From Copromyces sp. CBS 386.78 (Eukaryota > Ascomycota > Sordariomycetes > Sordariales > Sordariaceae): DNA of 64,000 nt. The DNA lies in NCBI GenBank assembly GCA_030685235.1, contig MU839092.1, positions 310,001 to 374,000 of the forward strand. Reading direction: 5' to 3'. The notes beneath the pieces were generated by a model, which did not search any database, was not told where the DNA came from, and saw nothing but the letters and a program-made list of their open reading frames with translations. Numbering within the stretch: position 1 is the stretch's first letter; every line of letters starts with the position of its first letter. Shown here piece after piece: positions 11,695 through 25,000 of this stretch. A program made the translations under genes and the position numbers.

Positions 11695-14600
11695 ACAGCT
11701 TTCGACCCCTCGTGGGCGAGAGGGACAGGGCCACCACTTTTGTCCGAAGTGCTAAGGTATCGTTGTACGCTAGGTGCACTATTAACCCTTTCGGTCGAGT
11801 TGGGCGAAAAGTCTTGGCTCGGATTGGATCATTGAATTCCAGTTGTCATCTCCTTCCATTTGGCTCAAAAAAAATTCAAAAAATGGCACATCATAGCGAT
11901 ACCAGTTAACGCGTTCGTCTACGAAAATCGCGTTCGTTTGATTTCAATAAACGCGGAGGACCGTGCACGGAGCGATACCTTATGGATGCCTTTGTGTGGC
12001 TCTTGGTGAGGGGCTCCCCTGCAAGTGTTTGCAGTGCCCCTGGGGCTTTTTGGGGTGCAACCACGGCAACCGCGGTGAAGACCCAGGGACCAAAACATCC
12101 CAGAATTTATACATACTCTCACCTCGGTGAGAACACAAAAAGGTCAACCTGCGGAACATGGGGTGGCCAGTCCCTAACTGTTAACATCCACATCGCACTG
12201 CACCTTTGTGCGATTGCGATGACGTATGTCACCAAGCCGAGTTGAGCCCGTCTGCAGAAAGAAAATATTCATGGGAACTTGTGCAAGTTTGATCTTCTCA
12301 CCTCCAATGAGAGAAGCTTTTCACATGATGTCTTCTTCTCTCTTCCTGTTGCACACCGGTGGAAGAGATCAGAGAAGAACAACGTGACTGTATATCCTTC
12401 TGCCCGTCTATCTATTTTGCTTACATCCATAGAATAAGTTCCAGATGATGTTCACAACTGAAAGTCTCGAATAAAAACTGGTGGTTAACATCGGCGCAGA
12501 TGCACAACAGTGATCGTCACCTGTCTGATAACCCTTTACTCCTACCATTGACCGGAGAACATGAGGGGTACAGGATCCAAACTAGCGGGCCATCAAGAAA
12601 AGAACAGTCCACGGTCCGCGTGACGGCCTGTGTTGTCATACCAGTTCCAGATCGTTTCCCATGAACACTTTCCCATGGGTTTCCCAATCGGACGAGTCTC
12701 ACAACGGAAATGTTCATCGTCGGACATGCCGTTGCACTAAAAGCGGTCCTGGGACTATTCCGGCCACCGCCAACTCAAAAGATGGTTTCAAGTCACTGCT
12801 AGTCCAAGTGCCGTCGATTCGTCAAACCAACTTGACCCAGCCCAGCTCGTTGGACCCGTTGTGGAACCGTAACAGAGTACGGGCACTGCTATTTCTCTCT
12901 CCTTCCCCAGGTTAGCGCTTGGTCACGGATATATGTAAACAAGAGAGACAACTCTGCCTCTCTCGCTCATCACCAGTGGGTGAATCAAAATGGCGCAAGA
13001 ACAGTCGGTCCGCAAATGCAAACTGGGAATTCTCAAGACATCCCACGCCTCCACAGGATCAGCCAGCTTCGATTTTGTCTTGTCGGCCGAGGATATCCAT
13101 TCCATGTGATGCCAAATGCTTGGCTCGGTAATCACGGTCGCAGATAGGTTTCTTGGAGATCAGCTTGACCAAAAGTCAAGAGAAAGCTTTCTGTCGAAAA
13201 GCTTTTCAATGCGAGGTTGGCATTGTCTGGGCGGTGGCTGATGATTTCTGGGCCGCATGACCTGGCAGCTGGAGTCAGATCTCTGGGATCTCGCTTGGCA
13301 GTGAAGCCAACAATCGGACAACGACATTCAACAAAGATATGATGGATAAAAGGACGGCGGCTTCGGTTTGATATAAGATGGAGTTACACACAAGACATCA
13401 TGATGGAGTTTTGGTTGGCTGTAAACCCTCATACAAAACGTCATGGTAATTGGCAAGAAACTTGCCGATTTCGGACTTTGTGTTCGCAAAAGGTCGTCGA
13501 CGGAATAGAGTCGGACAGCGGTCGGGACGTCGTTGTCGTGCCGACTGACAAGTACTACGTAAGCACTATCTTCAGCCTCCTTTACCGTACTTCCAGCTAC
13601 CATGCCACCGGTTCGGCGTTCCTTAGCCTTATCTTTAGGAGGCTTCCATGGCGATCGAGACTGGTCGTCGTACGGTACCTGGGATGATGGGAGGTGTGAG
13701 AGAGAACGTGACATGTAGGAATATCAGTGACGCCAAAAAAAGAAAGATGGGACAGCCGCAAACGTGACCGGAAAACCGCTATTTCGAGATCCCATCCCTT
13801 GTGTTCCTTTACAAGGCCGAATGATAGGAAGCCCGGCCCTCTGCAGACTCTTGTGACCCCCGTGTTACTGCAACCAATATGCCGTACACACAAAAGACCA
13901 AAGATGAAATATGCATTGCAGGATGCAGCTTTATCCAGTATGGAATACCGGATTCTCTCAGACCCCCATCCCATCACCAGACTTCTTCAGTGCAGTGGGG
14001 TGCATGCTATGATGGTCGCCGTGAGATGGATGGAAGCAGGAGGTTGGTTCCCGTCCCCATGAAAGTCCCTTTTGTTCTGCCTTTGTGAAAGATGCCCCAC
14101 CTGGATTCCAGCTTTGCCGTTGGCCACCATTGGGAAACGCTGCACCAATGCGACAATATGATTGGCCCTCTCTCAACCGCCAAGGTTCTCTTGACGGTAT
14201 CGGACCCACAAGAGCAGTCGGGATTGAGCACGTCCCCTTACAAAGTTGTTTAAACCATATGCGTTGGTACTGTGCGCGCAGACCGATGCCCGTGGCGCAG
14301 ACGCCTTCCTGGCCTTCTTCTCCATGGCGGGCCATGGGTAATGGATCATGGTCCTGCCAGTCAATGTTGCCAAAGAAAATCTGCCTCTCTTGGCAGATGA
14401 TAACTCTGCCGGCCTCTGCCAGGTTCTCGAGGACTTTTATCTGTTGCCACTCCCCTCTGCCGTCTTCCCGTTTCCCGTCCCGGTCTTGCTTCAATGTTGA
14501 CCTTTCTTCCATCGCCTTTTTCCTTCTTTTTCTTTTCGGGTTCGGAAGCATTGCGCGGTGTTCATTGTTGATCACTGCCGTTCCGCCGCCTCGGCAAAGC

Positions 14601-15692
14601 ATCACTCATTGGCACCTTTAGTGGCTCTGTTCACGACTATCAACCCACTACTACGGGGACGTTCCAGTACTTTCAAGTTGAATCGCGACTGGTAACGGAA
14701 AGAAGGATTTCTGCTTGTCGAGGTCTCGGTGTTCGGTTGCGACTGTTATCCAGGTCTTAAAAGGTCTAGGCTATCACACCCGGTAGCGACTGCGACGACA
14801 ACGCAACTTACCTTTACGACGAAAGCGCTACCTTCCCGCACCAAGTGACGTCGCTCGGCTTGCTGTCATCCTGTTTGGCTTGGCGCTCGAGATTGAATTT
14901 GACCGAAAGGGAGAAAGACAAACACCAATTTTGCAAGGCACAAACAAAATCCTAACCACAGCCCGGCGCAATTCTGCGGCTGCTCTTCCGCCTTCGCTCT
15001 ACGAAATCCGATATCCTTCGACGGTCGTTTAGCATCCCTCCGTGGCCACCGCTACCTAACACCACGCCGCCTTACTCCTGTACGCTACAAAGCTTCATTG
15101 GATTCCGGTTCCTGTCCAGGTTACTAATTGGCTTTTAGTTGGTTGGAACAGCGTTCGTGGTTCGTCTTGGTTCTTTCTTCCAGAAACGAAACAGGCGCAT
15201 CTTCTCCAGAACCCCCCACCCGGTTCAGATACACAACAGCAGGGCTGAGGCTGAGTCAGGATCCGCCTGCGCGCGCCACTAGGTCATCATCGGGCAACGG
15301 GCAAGAATATCGGTTGACCGGGACATTGGGGATTCCCCGGCCTAAAAAGAAGGAAACGAAACAAGTACAGGTCCCGGTCTGCGAGTCGGTGCCTCGGGCC
15401 TTAAACTATCGCAGGGCCATCCCGTCCCACTAGCTCCGACCTCTCGGACCCTGTTCCTACAAAGGACCCCAGGTCGCCAGTCTCCTCCACCCCACAACAA
15501 AATCGAAAGGAGGAACATATCAAATCTTTTTGTTTCTGAGCAGCAGGTCAGAGTGAGTCGCCTTTGTTCGACTTTGCCTTCTGGTCTTGCTCATCAACAG
15601 TATAACCCTATGACTTTTGCGCCAACTGCCTGCGGAGCACACGACGACAACCCCGAGTTTTCTTACGGCTTGTCCGTACAAAACACGGCAAG
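11695..15692. other. 4 kb spacer between divergent pif1 and nha1 genes
   Basis: The two flanking genes diverge, so both promoters should lie here. Long leaders are plausible, especially for nha1: the DNA before 15,693 is pyrimidine-rich and contains several donor/acceptor-like sites. Open frames at 13,597-13,977, 13,958-14,605 (minus) and 14,085-14,621 (plus) overlap each other and lack any motif. I see no tRNA, repeat or transposon remnant. Confidence 0.45.
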
Positions 15693-18600
15693 ATGGCGTG
15701 GGACAAGCTTTCCATCACCAGGCCCCACCTGGTCTACATCATCCTGGGCGGCTTTACCTCACTGTTCATGCTGTGCTCTTCCATCATCAAGGAGCGCATG
15801 TACATTGGTGAAGCAACCGTGGCCACACTCTGCGGCCTCATCTTCGGCCCTCATGCTGCCGACCTAATAAACCCCATGGAATGGGGTAATCTAGATATTG
15901 TTACGATCGAGTTCTCGCGTCTCGTTCTCGTGGTCCAATGTTTCGCCGTCGGAGTCGAATTGCCAAAATTTTACATGGAAAAGCACTGGAGATCCGTCAC
16001 CTTCCTTCTTATCCCTGTCATGCTCTGGGGCTGGCTGATCACCAGTCTTTTTGTCTGGTGGCTGATTCCACCCCTGAACTGGCTGGACAGTCTGGTTGTT
16101 GCTGCCTGCGTTACGGCTACGGATCCCGTCCTCGCTTCATCCGTTGTCGGTAAGGGCAAGTTCGCAAAGAGGGTGCCCAAGCATTTGCGAGATCTGCTCT
16201 CTGCGGAATCCGGCTGCAACGATGGCATGGCTTTCCCCTTCGTCTACCTTTCTCTATACCTCATTCTAGACCACCGTGAGGCACGAGACGTATCCTTCCA
16301 TTGGATCGTCTTCACCATTCTCTACGAGTGCGTTTTCGGTGCTATCTTTGGCTTCATGGTCGGCTATATCGCCCGCCACGGTATCAAGTATGCAGAGAGA
16401 CATGAGCTGATCGACCGGGAGAGTTTTCTCGTCTTCTACTTCGTCCTGGCCCTCTTTTGCGCCGGGTCTGGCAGCATCCTAGGCGTAGATGATCTTCTTG
16501 TCGGTTTCGCTGCCGGCGTCGGCTTCTCCAACGACGGTTGGTTCACAAATAAGACGGAGGAATCTCACGTATCCAACGTCATCGATTTGCTCATCAACTT
16601 GGCATACTTTGTCTACCTCGGCACAATCATTCCTTGGGAGCAGTTCAACAACTTCGAGATCGGACTCGGCGCTTGGCGCTTGGTCGTTCTCGCCATCATG
16701 GTCATTCTCTTCAGACGAATCCCCATCATGATGGCTCTGAAACCATTGATACCCGACATCAAGACATGGCGCGAGGCTTTGTTTGCTGGTCATTTCGGTC
16801 CCATTGGTGTCGGTGCTATCTTTGTCGCCATTCTGGCGCGTGCTGAGCTGGAGCACGAGGATCCTGTCCCCCTTGCCGATATCTCTAGCATTAGCGAGAA
16901 CAATCCGCACTTCCACCTGATCCGACTGGTGTGGCCCATCGTCACCTTCTTGGTGGTGTCTTCGATTATCGTCCACGGCTCGTCAGTTGCCGTGTTTACG
17001 CTCGGCAAACACATCAACACCCTTACCATCACCATGTCCTACACGCAAGCCAACGAAGATGGGCCTTCTTGGATGAACCGCCTGCCCCGCATCACTTCGG
17101 TTTCCCGCTCTCAAGCTAGGAACATGTCAGATACCGAAGATGATTTGAAGATGCCTGAGTTCCCCCCTGGCACGTTGCCTCCTACTGGTATTCCTGGCAC
17201 TTTCTTGCGTCGTCAAAAGGAAGGGGATAAGGATACCGGTCGTCCTACGGGGAGCCGTTCATCATCGGCCAACGGCCGGCGTCGGAGAAAGGGATGGGAT
17301 GACGGGATCGGACCCGGAGGGCCTATCAGCCAGTCAGCAATCTTTCCCCAGCGCCGAAGCCAAAGCGAACATGCACTCGGATTGGCCCCTGATGAGATGT
17401 CTCCTGAGCCATATGACACTACGCGGTTGTCACCTTCGGATGCCTTGACTACGCGCCCCTCGGCAAGGAAGAGTGAAAAGGAAAGATCATCTGATGAAAC
17501 AGCCTCCCCCGATGAACCGAGCCCCACCTCTGGACGAAAGGATCTCGAGTATTACGACGAAGGCGACCATGTCATTGTTGAGGATCAAGAAGGAAATGTT
17601 CTGGCCGTGGAACCCCCTGCCACCGGCGAAGGCGAGAATCCAGTGGAAGCTCTCAAGGAGAAGCTCGAGGCTGAGGCTGGGCCATCGGGCTGGAGCTATG
17701 ACGGCTTGAAGAAGAAGATTCAGAACTGGCGTGAGGAAGAAATGGCAAAGCGCAAGGACAAGGAGAAGTCTACTCGGAGAAGTGAGCCGGCCAGAGCGTA
17801 CCAGTTCGGTACAACGGTTAGTACCGCTGATGCATCCCCTATGCGCTTATCCAACTGACATTTTGATGCAGATTATTGTTGAAAACGAAGATGGCGAAGT
17901 TCTCAAGAAGTATGAACTACCTTCATCTGGGAAACCAGAAAACGATTTTGTTTCCCAGAGCTTGAAGTACATGGGTATCAACAAAGCGGAAAAGTCGCCG
18001 GTCGCAGGAGCCGCAGCTGGTGGCGAGGGCTCAGCCACCAGGCCGGCCAAACCAACGAAACGTCCTACGTGGGCTTCGGCCGTGGTTGGTGGTGGCGATG
18101 CCTCGAAAAAGAAGAATGCGGAGGAAGAACAAGAAGAGGACGACCGTCATATTCGCTTCACTATTGGTGGTGTTAGCCAACGCATGAACAAGGAGGACTT
18201 CATCAAGGAGATGCAGAAGTTGAACAAGAGCACGCGCAAGGAGATTGTGGATCAGTCCAACGCATCGAGCGCTGTCAAGAGCCTAGCCAAAGCGGACCTT
18301 GCGCCTAAGCAGCCACAGCAACCGCAGCAGCAACCTCAGCAGCAATTACAGCTGACGCAGCGCAGAGGATCTCCTGCTGGATCTGTTAAGTCCAGCCATA
18401 GCAAGGGTAGTTCTACAAGACAAGGGCGTCCTGAGAATCTGGAGACTATGAGCGGAGGCAGTAATGCTGAACGCAGTGACTCGCCATCGAGGTCGAGGTC
18501 GAGGTCGCCTTCGCTCTTGACGGGAGAGGGAGAGCCATCAGCCCCAAGCAGAGACGTCCCAGAAACAGCAGCAGAACGGAGACGTAGGCTAGCGGTGCTC

Positions 18601-18789
18601 CAGAGCGTTGGAGACGACGGAGAAGGAGAGCACGGGGAGACGCCAGCGGAAAGACGACGCAGAGAGGCTGCTCTCGGCATGTCTTCGGGCGCAGCGGAGG
18701 ACGAGGATAGCGAGGATGATGATACCCCCAGGATTCCGCCGCCGAGGAGAGGGATCCGGTTCGCGGAGCCGACCAGGCGGGAGACATGA
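15693..18789 (+). CDS. nha1: plasma-membrane Na+/H+ antiporter, Nha1 family
   Basis: Nha1 exports Na+ and K+ in exchange for protons at the plasma membrane, giving salt tolerance and pH control. Exon 1 is 15693-17816 and exon 2 is 17872-18789. The 55-bp intron (17817-17871) has a GTTAGT donor, an AACTGAC branch site and a GCAG acceptor and falls between codons; splicing joins AYQFGTT to IIVENEDGEV. The product is 1013 residues. The first 450 or so hold about a dozen hydrophobic segments with the family transport residues TDP (143-145) and ND (176-177, in SGCNDG). The rest is a long hydrophilic tail, as in fungal Nha1, carrying the conserved acidic IVENEDGEV patch, a Gln-rich run and Arg/Ser repeats. 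The start at 15,693 matches the usual N-terminus directly before the first membrane segment. Confidence 0.93.
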
Positions 18790-19503
18790 GTTATGGAACT
18801 GATTGACTGACTAGTGAATAATGTTCGGTACGATGGAAGGATTGGCATGAATGAGGTGCATATATGTGGTCTATGGACGATAAAATGGAAGAGTAATGAG
18901 ATGGGGAACATTCAGGGGGGCTTTTTCTTTTTGTGATGTTCATTTTTCTAATATAGGTATTTTGAGCGAGGAACTGTACATGCAGACAGCGCCGGCAATA
19001 TCAAGATGACATTGGCGGTATTGGATAACTTGGGTGAAGCTCGTGTGTGTGTCTATATATGCCTCCGATCAACATGTGGATGGCATGACATTACATCCGC
19101 TTATTACTTGGGGAGTTCGGGGCGCCAAGAGTCTTTTTTTCCCCCTACCGGTACTCGTTAAAAAGTACATGAACCTAACCGCTTAATCCTCGGTCCCGTG
19201 ACTGAACCTTACCTGATACGGCCTAGCGTCCGATAAGAAAACTCGTCATGGTCGGTGCTTGCGAACATTGAGCGATTCGAGGTCCAACTTTTTGAGACTC
19301 CAGCTCACTCACTGGCCACTGTCCAGCAGAGTTGCCGTCGAAAAGCAGGTTGTTTTGCCCACGCGCTGTGCCTGTATCCACTTGTCCGATTTCTCCGATT
19401 TCCCAAACATCCACAAACCTGATAACATTACCTCGATTCCATACCAGTCAGGTCACCACCACCAACATCAGCCCTTCTATCCATCCCACCCACATAATTC
19501 AAA
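18790..19503. other. intergenic spacer, nha1 3' end to tom22 promoter
   Basis: This is expected to hold the 3' UTR of nha1 and the promoter and leader of tom22. The stretch just before 19,504 is CA/CT-rich and ends in CAAA before the ATG. No gene or repeat is seen. Confidence 0.5.
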
Positions 19504-20396
19504 ATGGTCCAGCTTACCGAGGTCGAGGACGAGCACTTCCAGCAGCCGCAGGTCGGCCCTGAGGAGGATGACGAGGATTTCACTGACACTGGTGAGTGAA
19601 GCATTTCTTTACTGTCGAGGACAAACAAAGAGAGGAGTCCCGGGCTGGAGGGGTTGTAAGGACTTGTACGACTACGTCACTGTCGCCATTCACCCACTAC
19701 CGATGGGCATCGCGAGGCCACCTATTCTCTCCTACCGCGACGCCAACACCGAAACGAGAATCTTGCAGACGCAGTCGCTAGCCACTATCAAGATACCTGC
19801 GCCTACACAGACGCCTGCCATCAACATGCAACACATACTTTGAGTCCTGCCAACCCAACAACCCACGCGCCATACCGCCCACCCTCCAGCCCAGCTTCAA
19901 CCTCTCCTGCCTCGAGCCCTCTCGATACACTACATCGCCATCATGGCCCTGCTCCTCTCTCGAATCCAGACAGACAGGTCACAAAGACGAGACCGAACCA
20001 ACTAACCCCCCCTAAACAGACTCCGAGATCTCCGTCGACTCCGACTACGAGCCCCAAGAGACCTTCACCGACCGCCTGTACGCGCTGCGCGACATGGTCA
20101 GCCCCACCACGCGCGGCTGGTTCTACCACAAGTACGACACCACTACCAACTTTATCAAGTCCACACTCAGCTTCGCCGGCCGCGCCGCCTGGGCCGTTTC
20201 CGTTTCCGGTCTGCTGATCGGCGTCCCCTTCGCCATCGCTTTCGCCGAGGACCAGAACTACGCTGCTATGGAGCAGGAGGCGCGCATGCGCGAGTTGGGC
20301 AGTGATGTTCTTACCGCTGGTGCTGAGGGACAGGCTGGCACCGCTGAGAAGACACTGGCTGCTATTGGTGGTGACGGCGCCAGGCCCGCGCTTTAA
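19504..20396 (+). CDS. tom22: mitochondrial import receptor subunit Tom22
   Basis: Tom22 is the central receptor of the outer-membrane TOM complex. It receives precursors from Tom20 and Tom70 and organises the pore. Exon 1 (19504-19591) and exon 2 (20020-20396) flank a 428-bp intron with a GTGAGT donor, CTAAC branch-like sites and an AACAG acceptor; splicing creates the Asp codon in [10 protein letters not shown]. The product is 154 residues, the family's usual size. The cytosolic N-terminus (about 1-45) is strongly acidic, as expected of a presequence receptor. A single membrane helix (about 86-105, around [17 protein letters not shown]) follows Arg/Lys-rich flanks, and a short C-terminal intermembrane-space tail completes the tail-anchor-like layout. 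It closely resembles the Neurospora crassa protein as I remember it, which is the best taxonomic clue in the window. The unusually long intron is the only oddity. Confidence 0.97.
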
Positions 20397-22020
20397 GGAG
20401 GGAGGCCATGGAACGGAAAAAAAAAAAAAGAAGAAGGAGAAGAAGAAGAAGAAGGGATGAGCGAGGGATGGATGGGTGTTCGTTGTGAGCCGGGGAGTGT
20501 GGAGGGGAGGGATGGGGGGAACCTCCGGTCGACAGGGCGGATTCGAACCGGCGGTTCTCGAAATGGGAACTGTTGGGAAACAGGGGGCCTCAAGTTCTTT
20601 TCGGCCGAGGGCCTTGATCGGATACACCAAATCAACAACCGGTCTTACGGCATGACGTAGTTTGTTGGGACGCAAGACCGGCGAACGACGCCCAAGGGAC
20701 CCCGTTTCGGGCGAAGGAGCAAAAAGAGGCCAGCATCCTTGGTCAACTCACGATGATCGTTTCGCCCTCTCTCACGCCTGGCGTGTTACCACTTGTTCCT
20801 CGAATCCCACTCACTTCTCCCCGCTCAAACACATCGCCATACACTGTATATTATTTGTTGGGTATTTTTGGGTTGTCAGCCACTTTGCATCGTCGTTCTA
20901 ATGGTATTCTTATGAAGCGTGCCGTGTGCTTGGGGCCACAAAATGGAAAAGAGGAGATGGATATAAGAGCACCGATTGATGATTCCCCGAATGGTATGCT
21001 TATGAGACGCACCCATATTCGCTTATTGTACAAAAAGAGAAATGATTATGATGAAGAATATCTCACCTCGTATCATGATACTGTCGCACGTCAGTCTATT
21101 ATGTGGTACCGTTGTATGTATATTTAACGTGGGGTATGGTGCACGGGTAGAGAGGGCATGTGGAATGGACGAGAATGGAATAACAGGTCCAGCCAATATG
21201 TAACTCAAAAAGCTGTACCGAAGGCGTTCGAACATGTAAGCTCAAACCCAACAAGTTTCGACTGGCAGTTAGCTACCACCGTCACTATCAACACATGTTG
21301 AAGTAAGTGCCAACTAGGGCGTAACATTTTTTAGCATTCGATGTCTTTTACACCGCAATGTTATCTTTCGGTTCTTAATACTCGGTTGCATCGGTTCGGA
21401 GGACACTTCCTTCATCTTCCAAGCCACGCTACTTGACCTATTCGGGTTTCTTACGCAATACCAAAGACACCCAACGCGAAGCAATGAGTTGCAAAGGGAA
21501 GTGGCAAACATTTTATTTATTAGACTTATATGAGAGTAAAAACAGGGAGGAATCTTGACTATGTATACAGACAGATAGATATGGATAGATAGGTGGATTG
21601 AGACTGTATGAAAGTAGGCCCACAAAGAATAGGATACAAGCAAGGAAAAAAAAAAAAAAAAAAGTGTAGAAAGCGAATGTGATATAGTGAGAGTTATCTT
21701 TTGTTTGTTGGGTGGGTATGTATGGGTGTTGTTTATGTGCAAGGTGTGACTGATGAATATCTCTGGTTGGGTTCGGAGGCCTTAAATAGGTTTCCTGAAC
21801 CCATATCATATGTGCCTACCTACCGCCATGCATCCGTGTACATAGAGTTTGTTAACAACGTATAGAGGTTGTGAAGAAGTAAGGGAACAAAGAGGGTGTT
21901 GTAGTAGTTAGTCGTCAGACCAAGTAGTAAAGGGGGTTGGGTTCTAAAAGTTTCAACGCTTTTTTATGTTTCTCAACTCTTTCTATTTTTCTTTTGTTTT
22001 GGATTGTCGACAAAACAGTC
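20397..22020. other. 3' spacer between convergent tom22 and ADF-H genes
   Basis: The two flanking genes converge, so this stretch should contain both 3' UTRs. It holds a purine tract at 20,417-20,456 and a run of As at about 21,645-21,663. Short frames are A/T-rich shadows. A perfect tRNA B-box-like sequence at about 20,540 could not be folded into a tRNA. Confidence 0.5.
20417..20456. repeat. polypurine / AAG microsatellite
   Basis: A run of As passes into GAA and AAG repeats shortly after the tom22 stop, in its probable 3' UTR. It is a simple-sequence tract with no further structure. Confidence 0.8.
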
Positions 22021-25000
22021 TCATTGTCCAAAGTTGGTATGATTCCTGTGAGCATCTTGGAGTGCTGTTGTTTTTTATTTCTCGTCAGTTATTTTCTCAC
22101 ATACACCCAATAGCTTCATAAGAGGAGAAGACTTACTCTTCAAAACAGTGAGCTGGCCGGTCCTGTCTCCACAAGCAATCTGCAGCCCGCTGCCCTCTTT
22201 GAAGTCAAGAACCACGCTGTTAGGCAGCTCTTGCATCTCCATCTCCGGCTCATAGGGCATCTTGAACTCGCTCATGTGGAATCGCTTGACAGCCTGGGCC
22301 TGGAGCGAGGCCGAGACGTTCTGCGCAGGGCTCAGGATCAAAAAGCCGTGGCTGTCAAGGCACACGGCCCGACGCTTCCAGAGCAGAGTGTCGGGAAACT
22401 GGACGTTCACGTCGCCCATGAAAGAGACGATGGTTGGCGGCTGAGGCAGCGAAGCTGGCTGAGGTGGTTGCTGCACCTGCGGTTGAGGTGCTGGCGGTTG
22501 AGCCTGGCGGGAAGGCTGGGGAGGCGTTCTGTGCTGCTGGGGGATAACCGTTCGTACTTCAGGGGGAGACGTCGGGTTCTTCCTCGCGGGCTGGACTTCG
22601 GCGACATCCTCCTCGACAAGAGTAGGCGAGATGTTCGGCTGGCCGTTTTTGCGGTTGGGGACAATGTTAGACAGGCGGCGCATAAAGCGCGACGCACGAC
22701 TTCCATCCTTCTTGCCGCTGGATGGGCTGAGAGTAGAATCAGCGTTCGAGTGGCTAGATCCAAGTCGCCCATCTTCCCCGTGATAAGGGGAACCGTGCTC
22801 GGTTGATGACGCCTTGCTTCCAACACTATCGCGGCGAGATGACCTGAACGACGGGGCTGCCTGGACGGTCGACTGGCGGGACGGCGATCGGGGCGAAGCA
22901 AGACCGGCAGGTAACTCATCCGATGACGGGCCCTTGCCAAGCCGGTCCTTCATGAACTCCTTAACGACCGCCATGCCAGAGCGTTTTGTAGAGCTGGCAT
23001 CGTCCTCGGCCGTTACACTCTCCGGTCCTCCCTTCCTCGAGAAAGTTCGCTGTTCCTCGGACTGGGACTGGTACTCTGGTGCGGTTTGCGACGGGGCGGA
23101 ACGGTCACCGGACTGCATATCTAACGGGGACTGCTTCAGTTCTAAGCGCACAAAATCCGCTGGGTCAGCCTTCTTCGAGTCTGGGGATTTTTGGTAAGGC
23201 TGTTTGTATGGATCTGTTCGGACTATGCGGGCGGTCACTTGAACCGGATCAGGCCTGCCCCTGGGTACGGCTCCCCCCTCAAACATGGAAAGTCGGTTCT
23301 GTACGGATCCGGACCTACCAATCTGCGACTGCGGATTTGCTGACGGCCTGGTTCCCGTGGTGGACGATGCTCTATCGGCGACGGATGGTGATCTCGACGG
23401 TGTCTCGCGCACACTGGGTTTCCGAACTGCGAAGAAAGTAGTAGCAGGTCGCTCTTTGGGAGCGGGGTCCGGCGGCCCAGCAGGGGAACCGGACAATGTC
23501 TGAAGTGCCTTGATTCGCTGCGAGATGCTCGAGCCAATCTTGCCGCTTACTGGCCTTATGTCTTGTTGTCCCGTTTTCTGGAGGAACGCGGCACTGGTCG
23601 AGAGAGATCGAGATGTGCTAGCTTGGACATTCGCAGGCGAAAGCAACGTGTTCCTAACCGGACTGGATACAGTCCTCGAGAATCGGGGCGCGGATGAACC
23701 AGTCTCGATCATCGAACTTCTCTTGTATGACACGTCACCAGGGGACAATGAGCCAGGTGACTTTGACACGGTGATCGGCTTGGCTTCTTGTACGGTCGCC
23801 GACTGCAACTCATCCATAAGCCTGTCGTCATCCGAAAGGCTGACCATCGATAACCGCTTGTCCCTGTCCACTCCATCGTAACCTGGTCGAAGAGGCTCAA
23901 ATGCAGACTTTGGCCTTGCTCGGGGAGTCTCGACAGCCAACGATTCCCGCCTCTCTGGAGCCCCAGATTGCCCTTCCTGGGAAGACACGTTCACCTCGGG
24001 CACGTCACCCTGGCCTGGTGTAATAATTTCTGGAACTTCCTGGTCAGGCTCATCGCCATGGTTGCTGTCCCGTGTCGAAAACTTGGAAATCGGTATTGGA
24101 AGTTCAGACGATGGCGATCCGTGGTCTTCGGGGTTTTGGGCGAAGTCGTCGACATCCGGGGTGGTTCCTGCTTTGTCTGCATCTCCCTCTGCATTTCGAG
24201 ATGCATCGTTTGATCTCGAGGACTTGGATATCGGTAAAGCCGGTGCCAAAGCTGCACCTCCTTCTTCCCTTGCTGCAGTACTCTTGACCACAGTTTCAGG
24301 CGCTCCGGTCGTTTCTTCTTGGCTGTTGTCGACTTGTGAGTCTGCCTCAGTTTCCGCCGCTAGCTCCTCCTCCTGTTCGACATCCTCAACTGAGTGCGCG
24401 GGAGGCGCATCAGTCCGATCTTCAGTAGACGCAGCTGCACTCATAGTTGCAGGTTGTTTGGGCAATGTTGGCGCGCCTTCGAGGCTCTGTTCCTTGTCGG
24501 CGAGAACGGTTTCATCTGTAGATTCCGAAAAAGAAGAAGCTTGTGTAGATTCGCCCAGATCTGATGAGGTCGCAACAGTTGCTACGGGTGAGGTTGGGTG
24601 AGAATCCGTGCGCGTATCAGCTGGCGAATGATCTCCGCCAGCGCCCTCCCTGTCCACTCCCGAGTCGCCCTGGGAAGTGGTTATTAAGGGGTTGTGCAAC
24701 GAGTGGGCTTCACCATCCGCGGGCCCCTGATTAGCGCTCTGGTGGGTTGCCAGTGGTGTTGTGACGTCTGAGGGTGGTTCTGAAAGCTGGAGTGAGCTTG
24801 GCGCAGGAGGTTCTTCGCCAGCACCTTCAGTAGGATTTGTTGGCGTGGAATTCGAACTCATCATCTTCTTTTTCTCCCTGAGTTTCATCGCCTTCAGTAG
24901 CCGTGCCTTCTCAGGTGTTATGGCGGTCTGCTTGGTTGGCGGCGGCGGGGCCAAGGTGGGGATATCTAGCTTAATAGGGGATGCCGGGGCCATCTCACCG

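Noticed and set aside
13958..14621. 215-codon minus frame and overlapping 178-codon plus frame between pif1 and nha1
   Set aside because: They overlap on opposite strands and lack motifs, domains or splice support. They are most likely chance frames in a GC-balanced promoter region.
20520..20660. Possible tRNA on the minus strand (perfect GGTTCGAATCC B box and an A-box-like TGGTGTATCCG)
   Set aside because: The acceptor stem does not pair in any register I tried, and the T stem has a mismatch, so no cloverleaf forms.
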